Positions 32,301 through 41,164 of a stretch of DNA of 64,000 nucleotides are shown here, piece after piece. A program made the translations under genes and the position numbers. Position 1 is the stretch's first letter; every line of letters starts with the position of its first letter. The notes beneath the pieces are model-generated. The model was given only the letters and a program-made list of their open reading frames with translations, had not been told where the DNA came from and ran no database searches. Source of the DNA: Peltaster fructicola (Eukaryota > Ascomycota > Dothideomycetes); the NCBI GenBank assembly GCA_001592805.2, contig CP051141.1, positions 868,001 through 932,000 on the forward strand, in the 5' to 3' direction.

Positions 32301-33282
32301 GCACGAGTACTATGGTGGCGATGCCAATGATCATCCTCCAGCTCCAACCAGCAAGACTAGCCCACAGTCACCACAACCGTACTATCTGCAAGAGGAGTGG
32401 TATTGGCACGACAAATTCCGCAATGTGCCTGAAGCATTCCGTCCTGTCGATGCATCGTTCGGCCGTACATCAACAGTAGGACCTCCTGGTGACATGACTT
32501 CTGTCGTACGACCACCGTCGATGCAAAGTCAAGACAACGTCCGACCAAATTGGCCTCTGCGAGGCGACAGCATAAGATACGAGCAGAGCGGTTACCAGCG
32601 ACACATTGGACAGCCAATGCATGATGGTTACAACCCTGGTCAAGGCTCGAATGGACAAACGCGACCTCCTCCCCGACATGCGGGTAGCAGCCAACGAACT
32701 CAAGGTTCGGATCATCAAGGAAAGCCTTTGTCACCACAAATTTCAGGTAGAGCGGATTACGAAGCTGGTGCTCGTCTTCGACAAGACTCTCTTGCAACAT
32801 TCAGTCCTGTTGAAGCTCGCGAGGGTTATCACAGCAGTTCAATGCCACTGCAAAGCAACGATACAGCGCGAAGCCCTGCAAGGGAATACGGTGACCAGCA
32901 AACGCCATGGTCTGTGAGCATACCATCTCACCGAAAATCAGTGCAAGCGAGGACAACAGATTCTTACACAGCTCTACCGACCTTCGTCCAACCACCACTT
33001 CCGAATGTTGGCATCTCCCAGCATGGAGTCGAAAGACCGCCATCAGGCTACAACTCGAGAGACGTGACCAATGTTCCGACTCACGCAAGAATGTCTCCTT
33101 TGTACCATCGAAGTAATGGTTGGACCGAGCCAAATGGTCAATATGATCATCCACGCTACGTTCGTGACCCTACGAGCACACCAAACGAGCAATATATGAT
33201 GCCACGACAATACTACGAAGGACAGATGAGAGGTGCAAGCTATCCTGGGCAAGAGTGGATGCCGTCTGTACATGGAATCTGA
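29314..33282 (+). CDS. Large disordered Ser/Gln/Pro-rich protein, possibly 3' exon of the preceding gene
   Basis: A frame open from the AG acceptor at 29312-29313 to the TGA ending at 33282, about 1322 codons. No ATG lies near its start: the first codons (KTPPPISTSQRRASRTLASP) already look like coding sequence, so an upstream exon is needed. Features in order are a basic RS-type stretch (LARLRSRSRSLTRSLSRP) in the first ~130 residues, long Gln/Pro/Thr/Asp-rich disorder, a basic block NTLKKTQRSSSNA then KKKRFSGFGSLFGRSNTP (about residues 900-930), and a Tyr/Pro-rich C-terminal third with EEWYWHDKFRNVPEAFRPVD. FGSLFGRS-like blocks recur in fungal disordered scaffold proteins. Function is unknown. 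The simplest model is one gene with 25460-29014; a separate gene with a small unseen first exon is the alternative. Confidence 0.7.
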   Translation, partial: AKTPPPISTSQRRASRTLASPTLAAELARDLTGSNHAATFGEPRADNDNHADEVISGTPAAEKDVRTTRQPENEVETRPGFLARLRSRSRSLTRSLSRPNSVAIAEDGTEIRKSRTHSRSRSRPGSLILLSSSRSEDASADKTVDTDDIPAVPSLKPDTTALVQQTRTEVREHGEALPRLSEGNEGSTTRIGVLPSPSTFAFSEHTASPVKPRRDSLAARLAKREDLKDLIRPDTGTESISAVNDEQEAGTRGTKSLDVQPVRPSKHHRRSSDLFTLPSQLKLPPLLPMWPQSLSDEAATAEPSEGRNDAPAQNAVPGHASSAVLDNHRLDPGRPEYVPRQEKSSTLHGQESAVTSALDELMVPREAIEVQPVSSPSDNEQLQESNKHQSVVMLPAIRQSDESSNNPAQVDVQGTDETEKQALLPRTIPHNTERPGVHRASESIKQQPTMLPQTMHEPSQQQQPLLTPPITHDIIEPQQRDVLPVLTHDDSESQPLQKTDHRGDQQPLENKSLLQDASLQASGVTPSMPTTEQADTVTGAERESKTLKAGHVHPLSPEDQTVAISIQPEKNTQLSQAAGPSMPLSATDDVVPADTAHIIEVAHDTTLDSDRRSVISAEERNEIEADRQSVKSDRSAVSSLDRAEQPGTVTIIQPTTQIASIQMHAQKDEPAPQMSSQAVPAGPFATVFKPLDDMDMVPALRVSQDLTRSMGANDRFAQRHYNPPQDQTRPMSFSPLPRDEAGRPQQESIDRAARPTSAIDLSDYAGQPTGIPPTQVHPLFRKGQKEIAPMPTTVRDAAKPRLSATVFPSSSQIDDQYGLEDAQSSAVVEDVPVAEPVERKSKRKSGLWESLRRMSSGGPPADNAVQGNAPPVPADSRRRSMLGLPTKQHEAGVRPNTLKKTQRSSSNAADADKKKRFSGFGSLFGRSNTPGPSATRSSKLVKKAPAPVPIDTQVEHPAQGYYRQPAPANYQDFEAARRREASQQQLASPVVEQMPPHEYYGGDANDHPPAPTSKTSPQSPQPYYLQEEWYWHDKFRNVPEAFRPVDASFGRTSTVGPPGDMTSVVRPPSMQSQDNVRPNWPLRGDSIRYEQSGYQRHIGQPMHDGYNPGQGSNGQTRPPPRHAGSSQRTQGSDHQGKPLSPQISGRADYEAGARLRQDSLATFSPVEAREGYHSSSMPLQSNDTARSPAREYGDQQTPWSVSIPSHRKSVQARTTDSYTALPTFVQPPLPNVGISQHGVERPPSGYNSRDVTNVPTHARMSPLYHRSNGWTEPNGQYDHPRYVRDPTSTPNEQYMMPRQYYEGQMRGASYPGQEWMPSVHGI

Positions 33283-33318
33283 TAGCCTAGCTTATCCTAT
33301 GCGACAATGATTTTATTG

Positions 33319-34558
33319 TCATGCATCGAAGACCACACAAGTGACGTTGCCTTCGATCGCCGTCACTGCCACAGGCTCACCGATCAGTCCAGTGCCCACA
33401 TCTCGAGAGAGAATGACCACGTTGCCGCTGAGTTGATTGCCCACAGCCACGAGAGATCCTGTTGAATCGAGTGTGAACTGTCGAGGATACAGACCACCAC
33501 TTGGCCATGCTTGTACGAACACGAGGGAACCATCGCGCTGCAGTGAGAATGTTGTCAGACTATCCGATGGAATAGTAGTGCTGTTCTTGGGGTCACGATT
33601 CGGCAGTGAGAACAACGTACTGTTGCGATTACTGATGATTAGGAAGCGATTGTCTGGCTGCTTGATGGTTAGCGAGCACCCTATGGCATGTTTAGTTGCC
33701 TACCGAAACATGAACCTCTGCTGGCGCATTTATCCTTTCGTGATTAAGCAATCCTAGGGTGCTGCTCTGATAGACTTGTGTAAAGTTGAGGCCGCTTCCA
33801 TCCGAGAGATATGTAACAGCGTATCCAGTGACATCGGAACTGAGCTCTCCGACCACATACAGAAACGTGGTGCAAGATTCGCACACAACAGCATATGGGT
33901 TGTAGAATGCGGCATGTCGCGGGCCAGTGCCAGGAACAGTGCTCAGAGGTGCTGTTGCCGTGAGCTCCAGTGTATCTGCGTCGATGGCAAAGACACGGAC
34001 AAGATCAGCGCCCAAGTCAGGCACAAGGAGGTATCGACCAGTAGGATCAGTGATGGCTTCGTGCTCGTGAGGTGCATCTTGACGCTCTGGCACTGCACCT
34101 GGTGCGGCCAGTGTGAACTGCAAGCTCTGAATTGCCTCGAAATGTCCAGCATCCTCTAGACAGTAAGCTGTGACCGCCGAGCCGGTGTAGTGAGCCAATG
34201 CAATGCCACGCTTCACAAGAGGGTTGCCATAAATGACGCCATTCACAGGTCCGGAGATTGTCGTTGTGTTCTGCACATGTGTAAGGCTTCCATCATGACT
34301 AATAGTGAAGGAGCTCAGCGAGCCGTTTGGTGTAGTGAGACCTTCATTGAGGCAGAAGAGCAGTCCTTGCTCGACATCAATTGTGAGCCAAGAAGGATTG
34401 GGGCCACAATCTGCAGTTGTGGATGTCTTTGTCAAATTGTAAACACCTCTGCTTTCGCTCAAAGCGAGCGACGAGATATCACCAGCATACGATGAGACAA
34501 ATAGGTTTGTCGCCAATACTGAAGCCGATGCTGTAACGACAAGAGTGATAACACGCAT
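33319..34558 (-). CDS. Secreted lactonase-fold (6-phosphogluconolactonase-like) beta-propeller protein
   Basis: Exon 1 is 34558-33704 and exon 2 is 33660-33319, with a 43-nt intron (GTAGGC, branch CTAAC, end CAAG), giving 398 aa. A second acceptor CAG three bases later (intron 33658-33703) would remove one Gln. The N-terminus MRVITLVVTASASVLA is a signal peptide. The rest is a seven-bladed propeller of the lactonase family (PF10282): NPSWLTIDVEQGLLFCLNE, then APHEHEAITDPTGRYLLVPD with the characteristic PHxH-like site, GPRHAAFYN, and LYPRQFTLDSTGSLVAVGNQ in exon 2. Cytosolic relatives hydrolyse 6-phosphogluconolactone or carboxymuconolactone. Secretion suggests a different, unknown extracellular substrate. 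A TATATA element lies about 60 bp upstream. Confidence 0.87.
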
Positions 34559-34614
34559 ATTGATTGATGCTCATTCGTGAAAGTTGCGAGAACAAAACCG
34601 TGAGGAGAAGAGGA

Positions 34615-34620
34615 TATATA
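34615..34620 (-). promoter_or_regulatory. TATA-like element of the lactonase gene
   Basis: AGTATATATCC on the minus strand lies roughly 60 bp before the ATG at 34558, the same spacing as the TATA box of the GDSL esterase gene. Confidence 0.45.
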
Positions 34621-35752
34621 CTTGGTCTCCAGTCGCTGCGCACAGCACATGTAGAACGAGTCGAACCCTGCTCACCATGCGACTATGCGTACCCGCTGTG
34701 AGATGCCGTGCAGCTGTTTGGCATGAAGACGCAGTGGTGACGGCTATGAAGCAATTACGGCCGTCCAGGAGGCTGGGAAGCCACAAACTTGCGAGTGTTG
34801 CTTGCGCAAAGGTTCATCCCTTCTTTCCTTTCTCTTCATCAACCTCTATCGCATCTCATTACTCTTTGCTCCCTCTCATGCTGCAACATAAGCATCTTGA
34901 TATCCTCAAGTGATCTCTTGTATCCTCTTGCTGAGACGCTGTCCCGATTTACAGTGGATTGGTAGAACCTGGTGAGGTCAGGTCAGTCCACGGAGGCCAT
35001 ACAGGGCACGCTCGAGATTCTGAGCCTGAGGAGTATGCATTACCATGGCTGCATGTGCTTGCAGCGGTGTCTGCGGTATTGGTGAAAGGCGTATACCAAC
35101 GAGCTGCACCTCAAGCTCTTCCTGTTGATAAGTACCTCCATTCCATTGCGAGTTTCCTTTTCTCGATCGTTGAATGGCCGCGTTCAACGTTGCCGATGAC
35201 TATGATACGACTGGTTTTGAAGAGCAGCTTTTCGAATGGTTGTTGCAAGAGACGAAGTCAGAGCTTGACTCATGAAAGACTCGCGTGCCTTCCTCATCTC
35301 ACAGCTAACATGATATGCCAAGCAAGACTTGACTCCACTTTTCTTGCCAACAACATCCTCTCTGCCTCAAAGACTCTACAGTCTCACCCTACGAACTGTT
35401 TCAATCTCCGAACCGCCTGCACATCGTCGGCTATCGCACGACAAACATCATACCCGATCGATCTCGCATCACTCCCATCTACAAGCATCTGTCACGCCTC
35501 GAGTCATCACTGAGACATCCTTGTGTGCCTCCCACACGCTCGATTCACGCGAGGTTGTCAGGCGCCAATTTCGTAGCCGAATCGACAGAGGCGACCTCAT
35601 ATCTAATTCATACCCTACACTCCAGCAGCCAACCTCTTCAAGACCTTCACCAGAGCTGTTTCTATGCTTACCAGAACTACTCCAGCGCCATTAAGCACTA
35701 CAAGTTACAGCAGACTTCAAGAAAGTCGAGCCGCAGGATCACCAAGCACTAC
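34621..35752. other. Promoter and long leader region of the Pro/Tyr-rich orphan gene
   Basis: 1.1 kb with no supported gene. A long pyrimidine-rich tract (about 34808-34880) and A/C-rich sequence with many CAT/ACA words (about 35320-35600) look like a fungal promoter and leader. The orphan frame extends back to a GTG at 35525 but lacks an ATG before 35753, so an upstream exon here is possible. Confidence 0.5.
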
Positions 35753-38143
35753 ATGTCAATCAGCATGCCTCGCGCGCGCGGCAGACAACAGTGGCGGCCT
35801 CTCAGCATATCACACGACATTGCCGTTAGAGGCATCTCTAATCGTCCAGAAGAAGCAGTAGCAGCCACTTCAGGGAACAACTTTCCCAGCATTCACGATG
35901 GTGTCACAGTGTTCGTTGAAACACTATACAGCATGAAGTATCCTCATCCGATCGAATGTTACGCCTCAGATTGCGTGTCTTCTGAAGCTGCCGTCATCTT
36001 CTTCGTAAAGCCAAATACGTACACTACAGATCGCTCGTTCAGCGTACCCGTACTCATGTGCGATTTTGGCGACATCCTCGAAGGTACAACCGAAGTAATG
36101 GGTTCAGCTTTGATGCTCCCATCAGGCTCTGTACAAGCCCAGCAGATCCTCTTCATTCGATTCGGCGAAGAGCTTTTCTCCGTCGTTCTATGGTGTTCAC
36201 GCCAACGCAGCTGGTCTCATGTCGCTACTTACCATAATGGACCCGAGAAGATTCGAGTCCTGTATCGAGAATCGCAGTGGAACTTCTCTACCATCGAGTT
36301 CGTCAACACCCATACCACGCAGTTCGGTGGACTGACCAGGCTCTATCGTCTCGGAACTGCTAAACTCGTTTCCCATGACGATTTTGTCTTCGAGAGCATA
36401 TTCACTGATCCATTCGGTCCAGCACTTCGCGGCCGGGCATCCTTGCTTGCTCGAGAAGTTATCGGAGATGACAATCTTTGTCAAGAGTCATTGAAGGATT
36501 CCTCTGACAGCACGAGCACTGTCAAAGCACCGTCAGTCATGCCAGCAGCTGCTGCATCTGCAGGTTGCTCAAACACACAGATGCAGAGGGATCAGCCACC
36601 CTCCTCCAGCTCTTCCTACGCATACGAGTACGCTGTAGTCGGCAGAGCGGACGAGAACACGCCAATCAGTCGCCCGTCGTCAGTACAAAGAGCTCCATCG
36701 ATTAGCCCCTATGCACAGCAGTTACAGGCTCATGAAAGCCCTGCTCATCACATACAAACCCCTCTACAGCGTCAGATGGGATACACTTGTCCTCCTCAGT
36801 ACCCGTGGACACCTGGCTATACTCCACCAGGTTGGCCAAGCTATTACGCGGCTTACACACCGGGTGCTGTGCAGTGGCCACAGACAATGATGTCGCCAAT
36901 GGAATATCCACTCACTCATACATATGGATACGCACCAGTCAGAGGCTACACTACACCATACACTGGGCGCGCTTGCACTACATCAGGCTCAGCTGGTCCT
37001 AATATCAGTAGAGCATACCTCCACACCGTCCGCGAGACACCACAATCACCAACGGTGGCGGCACGCTCGATAGCACGAGAAGCAATCATGAAGATGCCAG
37101 AGCAAGCCAAAGAACGCACCAAGAGCTCTCAGGAGTATCGTACGGTACTGTACGATCCGTACAGAGACCAGGACAAGGCATCGCTACGAGCTGTTGCTCC
37201 TACATTGGACACTCCTCAGACCTTCCCTGTCGCATCTCCAGTACAGGCAGCCGCAGAAGATGCGAATGTCTCGACGTATCCTACCATCCAGGCTCTTGCG
37301 GAAGCCATGAGGTCAAAGACAGTTACACCTTCAGTGCCTCGCGCACTTGCTGAAATGGCTGCCTCATCCGTTGCCCTGCCTGCAGTGTCAGCACCATCTA
37401 GGCCTCAAATGGCGCCCATTGGCACTGCTAGACCTCAGGTCAACGAACCCTGGGAGACACCACAAAACCTTAAAGACAGCGTGCCCGATACCCAATGGCG
37501 TGCCAAACCCGTGGAGACCATACGTATTATGTGTCCGGCACTCGCTGGTCAGTACACACGTCAAAACTTTGAAGGTCCATTCTTCACAAACGAGTTGTTC
37601 AATCCGACAGCTCCTGTATCAACACCACAGAAACCGCACGATGAGAAGCTGGACGACTGGTGGTGGTCAGGTAACAAGTTCGCGCGCCAAGAGGCTTTCC
37701 ATCAATCTCTCGTGGCTGCAGAGCATTCAGATGGAGGCCTCCGTACCGCATCACCACGAAAGCTCGCCAGCCCATTGAAGGTTGCTGTGCCTCGAGCTGC
37801 TACACCACGCGCCGCTTCACCACGCAAGGCGCCAGAGAGTACCGCCAGCTTTGATCTAGGTCGCCTTCTCATCCCAGTGTATGAGAACCTTGCATCTTAC
37901 GTCGAAGGTCCTCTCGAGCGACGTCGCGATTACTGGTGTCAGTGGGTGAAACCTCCAGAGTGGTGCTGCGATCGCAGTGCCGAAGGATCGAAGTCGTTCT
38001 TCGACGAAGCATGGGGTGATCCTCCTGCACGCATTGGTCGTGATGCACGTTATCGCGATATGCCTAGGTTTGGCGGCTTCGATGGAGTCTCCCCACGGAG
38101 CAGAACATCACATCGACGCATGCCCTTCGGCAGGTCTACATGA
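35753..38143 (+). CDS. Unrecognised Pro/Tyr-rich protein of about 796 aa
   Basis: The frame is open from before 35525, but the first ATG is at 35753 (a second follows at 35765, MPRARGRQQWRPLSI). The N-terminal ~210 residues look globular and beta-rich, with an alternating pattern: VTVFVETLYSMKYPHPIECY, VSSEAAVIFFVKPNTY, LFSVVLWCSRQRSWSHVATY. The middle is disordered and aromatic-rich, with YPWTPGYTPPGWPSYYAAY and further Tyr/Pro repeats, a composition seen in RNA-binding condensate proteins. The C-terminal ~100 residues are again compact: FDLGRLLIPVYENLASYVEG, DYWCQWVKPPEWCCDRS and FFDEAWGDPPARIGRDARY. No known family is recognised. Coding bias over ~800 codons makes it very likely real. Confidence 0.75.
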   Translation: MSISMPRARGRQQWRPLSISHDIAVRGISNRPEEAVAATSGNNFPSIHDGVTVFVETLYSMKYPHPIECYASDCVSSEAAVIFFVKPNTYTTDRSFSVPVLMCDFGDILEGTTEVMGSALMLPSGSVQAQQILFIRFGEELFSVVLWCSRQRSWSHVATYHNGPEKIRVLYRESQWNFSTIEFVNTHTTQFGGLTRLYRLGTAKLVSHDDFVFESIFTDPFGPALRGRASLLAREVIGDDNLCQESLKDSSDSTSTVKAPSVMPAAAASAGCSNTQMQRDQPPSSSSSYAYEYAVVGRADENTPISRPSSVQRAPSISPYAQQLQAHESPAHHIQTPLQRQMGYTCPPQYPWTPGYTPPGWPSYYAAYTPGAVQWPQTMMSPMEYPLTHTYGYAPVRGYTTPYTGRACTTSGSAGPNISRAYLHTVRETPQSPTVAARSIAREAIMKMPEQAKERTKSSQEYRTVLYDPYRDQDKASLRAVAPTLDTPQTFPVASPVQAAAEDANVSTYPTIQALAEAMRSKTVTPSVPRALAEMAASSVALPAVSAPSRPQMAPIGTARPQVNEPWETPQNLKDSVPDTQWRAKPVETIRIMCPALAGQYTRQNFEGPFFTNELFNPTAPVSTPQKPHDEKLDDWWWSGNKFARQEAFHQSLVAAEHSDGGLRTASPRKLASPLKVAVPRAATPRAASPRKAPESTASFDLGRLLIPVYENLASYVEGPLERRRDYWCQWVKPPEWCCDRSAEGSKSFFDEAWGDPPARIGRDARYRDMPRFGGFDGVSPRSRTSHRRMPFGRST

Positions 38144-38408
38144 CTGCTCTATCCACGACCTGAAATTGCACTGTCAATATAGTGAGTATATGTAGTTCTA
38201 TACAAATAGCATCCCAAACTACTGATGACATCAGTGGCTTCAGCACACGACTTCGCGAGCACTATCTGTGACGCGTGCTCTCTCAAGCTTTGACATGAAC
38301 CGAACAGGCGAATGCCTCTCCTTATAACTGCTCTATCCATGACGTATGGCTCATGAAAGAACGTATGTATTGCCCGTTGCAATCTCCCTATTCCAGAGCC
38401 ACAGGTGA

Positions 38409-40106
38409 ATGTTTTCCCTCACTCGTTCCTCCTACAATCTCACAACTCCATTACGCTGCGTCTCACGCAATTTGCACCAGACACTCGAGATGTCAAAGAA
38501 GCATGCAAGATCGGACGACGTTCCGGACGATGCGCTCAGGCATCCCTCCGTGAAGCGCGCAAAGGAGATCGATCAGCAGACACCGATGGATCGGCTTTCT
38601 GAAGCTCTGAAGGACAACTCCAGCGATCACAAGCCGCGAAATGTGTTACATTGGTTCCGATCAAAGGACTTGCGCATCGAGGACAACAAAGCGCTCCATG
38701 CGGCGTCGAATAAGGCGAAGGAGGGTTCTGGGAGCTTACTGACGTTGTATCTCTTCTCGCCAAAGGACATGGAGTGGCATGGCACGAGTGCCGCGCGCAG
38801 CGACTTCATCTTGGAGAACTTGCGCATCATGAAAGAGCAGCTGGCTAAGAAGGACATTCCTCTGGCGATTGTCACTGCAGAAGAGCGCAAAGACAAGTCC
38901 GACGAAGTACTGAAATTTGCGAAGGACAACGACATTTCGCACATCTTCGCAAACATTGAGTATGAGGTGGACGAGCTCCGGAGAGATGTCAAAGTAGCGC
39001 ACTTGGTGCAGAAAGAGAAGGACATCTCGTTTGAGGCACTCCATGATCAAACCGTCGTCGAACCTGGTGCTCTCCACGGCAGTGGTGGTGGTCCAATCAA
39101 GGTCTTTACGCCATACCACAAAGCATGGCTAGCGGAAACGAAGAACAACCCGGACATGTTGAAGACTGTACCGGCACCTGAGCAGAATGGTAAAGATGTA
39201 AAGAAAAGCTTCCCGAAGTTATTCGACATGAAGGTACCAGAACTTCCAGAGAGCAAGCAATTCGAGAGTAAAGAAGACAAGGAGCGTATTCGAAAGCTAT
39301 GGCCTGCAGGACACGATGCTGGGATGAAGAGGCTGGACACCTTTCTCAGTGATAAGGTCACGACATATGCTGGTGACAGGTCGAACCCTGCCAAAGATCC
39401 GTCGAGCAGGCTGTCGGCATACTTCTCTGCTGGTGTTGTCAGCGTGCGAGAAGTGCTTGAGAGAGCTACCAAGTGGAATGATGGCAAACACTTCGACGAA
39501 GGAGACGATGGGGTTGCATCGTGGGTTCGTGAGATCGTGTTCCGAGAGTTCTATCGACATGTTATGATTCTAGTCCCACACGGTTCGATGAATCTTCCAC
39601 AGAACTTGAAATTCGACAACATTAAGTGGGAGGATGACGAGGAAGGCTGGAAGAAGTGGTATGAAGGCAAGACTGGAGAGCCATTCGTCGATGCAGGTAT
39701 GCGCCAACTCAACACTGAAGCATACATGCACAATCGACTACGCATGAATACGGCCAGCTATCTTCGAGCCAATATGTTCATCGACTATCGCAAGGGCGAG
39801 AGATACTTCGCAGAGCGTCTCATTGATTGGGACCTCAGCAACAACACACAAGGCTGGGAGCCGAACTACACCATCTTCAATCCTGTCGTTCAGGCTGAGA
39901 AGTGCGATCCGAATGGCGACTACATTCGTAAATGGGTTCCAGAACTCAAGGACGTGCAAGGAAAGGCCATCTTTGCACCATATGATCGACTTAGCAAGGA
40001 AGAGTTCGAGAAACTTGGTTATCCGAAACCACACTGCAACTTCAAGGACAGTTCTGCACGAGCCAAGGAGCGCATGAAAGAGAGCACACACTCTGCAGAG
40101 TCCTGA
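38409..40106 (+). CDS. PHR1: CPD photolyase (class I), with alternative starts
   Basis: A 565-aa intronless DNA photolyase that uses blue light and FADH- to split cyclobutane pyrimidine dimers. The N-terminal antenna domain begins NVLHWFRSKDLRIEDNKAL. The FAD/DNA domain contains SSRLSAYFSAGVVSVREVL, WVREIVFREFYRHVM, EPFVDAGMRQLNTEAYMHN then RLRMNTASYL, and the C-terminal LIDWDLSNNTQGWEPNYTIF and AEKCDPNGDYIRKWVPELKD, all in family order and spacing. Two starts look meaningful. The ATG at 38409 adds a basic, hydroxylated leader (MFSLTRSSYNLTTPLRCVSR) resembling a mitochondrial presequence. The ATG at 38490 starts at MSKKHARSD and keeps a PSVKRAKE nuclear-type signal. One gene may thus serve both genomes, as reported for yeast Phr1. 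It lacks the extensions of cryptochrome-type members. Confidence 0.93.
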   Translation: MFSLTRSSYNLTTPLRCVSRNLHQTLEMSKKHARSDDVPDDALRHPSVKRAKEIDQQTPMDRLSEALKDNSSDHKPRNVLHWFRSKDLRIEDNKALHAASNKAKEGSGSLLTLYLFSPKDMEWHGTSAARSDFILENLRIMKEQLAKKDIPLAIVTAEERKDKSDEVLKFAKDNDISHIFANIEYEVDELRRDVKVAHLVQKEKDISFEALHDQTVVEPGALHGSGGGPIKVFTPYHKAWLAETKNNPDMLKTVPAPEQNGKDVKKSFPKLFDMKVPELPESKQFESKEDKERIRKLWPAGHDAGMKRLDTFLSDKVTTYAGDRSNPAKDPSSRLSAYFSAGVVSVREVLERATKWNDGKHFDEGDDGVASWVREIVFREFYRHVMILVPHGSMNLPQNLKFDNIKWEDDEEGWKKWYEGKTGEPFVDAGMRQLNTEAYMHNRLRMNTASYLRANMFIDYRKGERYFAERLIDWDLSNNTQGWEPNYTIFNPVVQAEKCDPNGDYIRKWVPELKDVQGKAIFAPYDRLSKEEFEKLGYPKPHCNFKDSSARAKERMKESTHSAES

Positions 40107-40241
40107 ATATATGTTCATATCGACGATCTTGTCTTGCAAGGCTTACAAAGCACCTATGACTCTTCCCGGGCGGGGTGCATCCTGCGATGTGTATATGGGC
40201 AACACTACATCTCGAAGAGAGAAGTCGTCACATACGCTACT

Positions 40242-41046
40242 ATGGCCACCACCATTACACTCTATACTGGACAGTCTCCCAATGGCATCAAGATCTCGAT
40301 CGCACTTGAAGAGCTGGGGTTGTCCTACAACACCCGGAAGATCGACATGACCACCAACGAACAGAAGTCGGATTGGTTCACAAAGATCAATCCCAATGGA
40401 CGTATACCTGCTATCACGGACACCTACATGGACGGGCAGGATATACACATCTTCGAAAGTGGAAGCATTCTGCAGTATCTAGCCAGCCGCTACGACAAGG
40501 ACCACAAGATCAGCTATCCACCGGGCACACGCGAACATGTCGTGATGACCAACTGGCTATTCTTCCAGAACGCCGGTTCGTGGTCACCACCAGGATGAAC
40601 CTCAGGAACGCTTACTTGGACTAGGAATTGGACCAATGCAAGGACAGGCCAACCACTTCTTTCGCTATTCTGGACAGCCGATACAGTACGCCATCGATCG
40701 TTATCAGGGCGAAGTACGTCGACTATACGGCATTGTTGACAAGCACTTGAAAGATAGTGCTTCGCTGTATCTTGTCGGCGACAAGTGCACTATTGCTGAC
40801 ATCTCTCTATGGGGATGGGTGACAGTAGCACGGTGGGCTGGGATCGAGCTCAGTGAGTTCCCAGTGCTCATGCAGTGGGAGGCAAGGATGTTCAAGCGTC
40901 CGGCTGTCGAGAAAGGTCGCCAGGTGCCTGACAAGCACCATCGGGAGCTGCTACAGGATCCTGAGGCAATGGCAGCGTTCGAGCAGCGTGGCAGGGACTT
41001 CTACAAGAAGCTGGCGCAGGACGAGGCGGAAGCTAAACACACTTGA
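40242..41046 (+). CDS. Glutathione S-transferase, Ure2/YfcG-like
   Basis: Exons 40242-40575 and 40625-41046, with a 49-nt intron (GTTCGT..CTAG), encode 251 aa. The frame is open 36 codons further upstream, but the ATG at 40242 (MATTITLYTGQSPNG) begins exactly at the first strand of the thioredoxin-like domain. Domain signs are GIKISIALEELGL, INPNGRIPAI with the cis-Pro, and IFESGSILQYLASRYD, where Glu-Ser binds glutathione. The helical domain has YLVGDKCTIADISLWGWVTV with the N-capping Asp. The segment ISYPPGTREHVVMTNWLFFQ and GPMQGQANHF is typical of the Ure2p/YfcG class, which has disulfide-bond reductase or peroxidase-like activity. No prion-like N-terminal region is present, so it is not a nitrogen-regulatory Ure2 orthologue. 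It begins 135 bp after the photolyase stop. Confidence 0.88.
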
Positions 41047-41164
41047 AACCTACTGTGCTTGGGCGGAGAATGATTAGATATATACTGAACGACTGAACAA
41101 GCAATACAACCGAAGTCGGTGCGGCAAACATGCATGTATCTCATTTCTTGTCGAGCTCCTCGCT

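Noticed and set aside
35525-35752. N-terminal extension of the Pro/Tyr-rich orphan
   Set aside because: It begins with GTG and has no ATG before 35753; it was not included, though an upstream exon remains possible.
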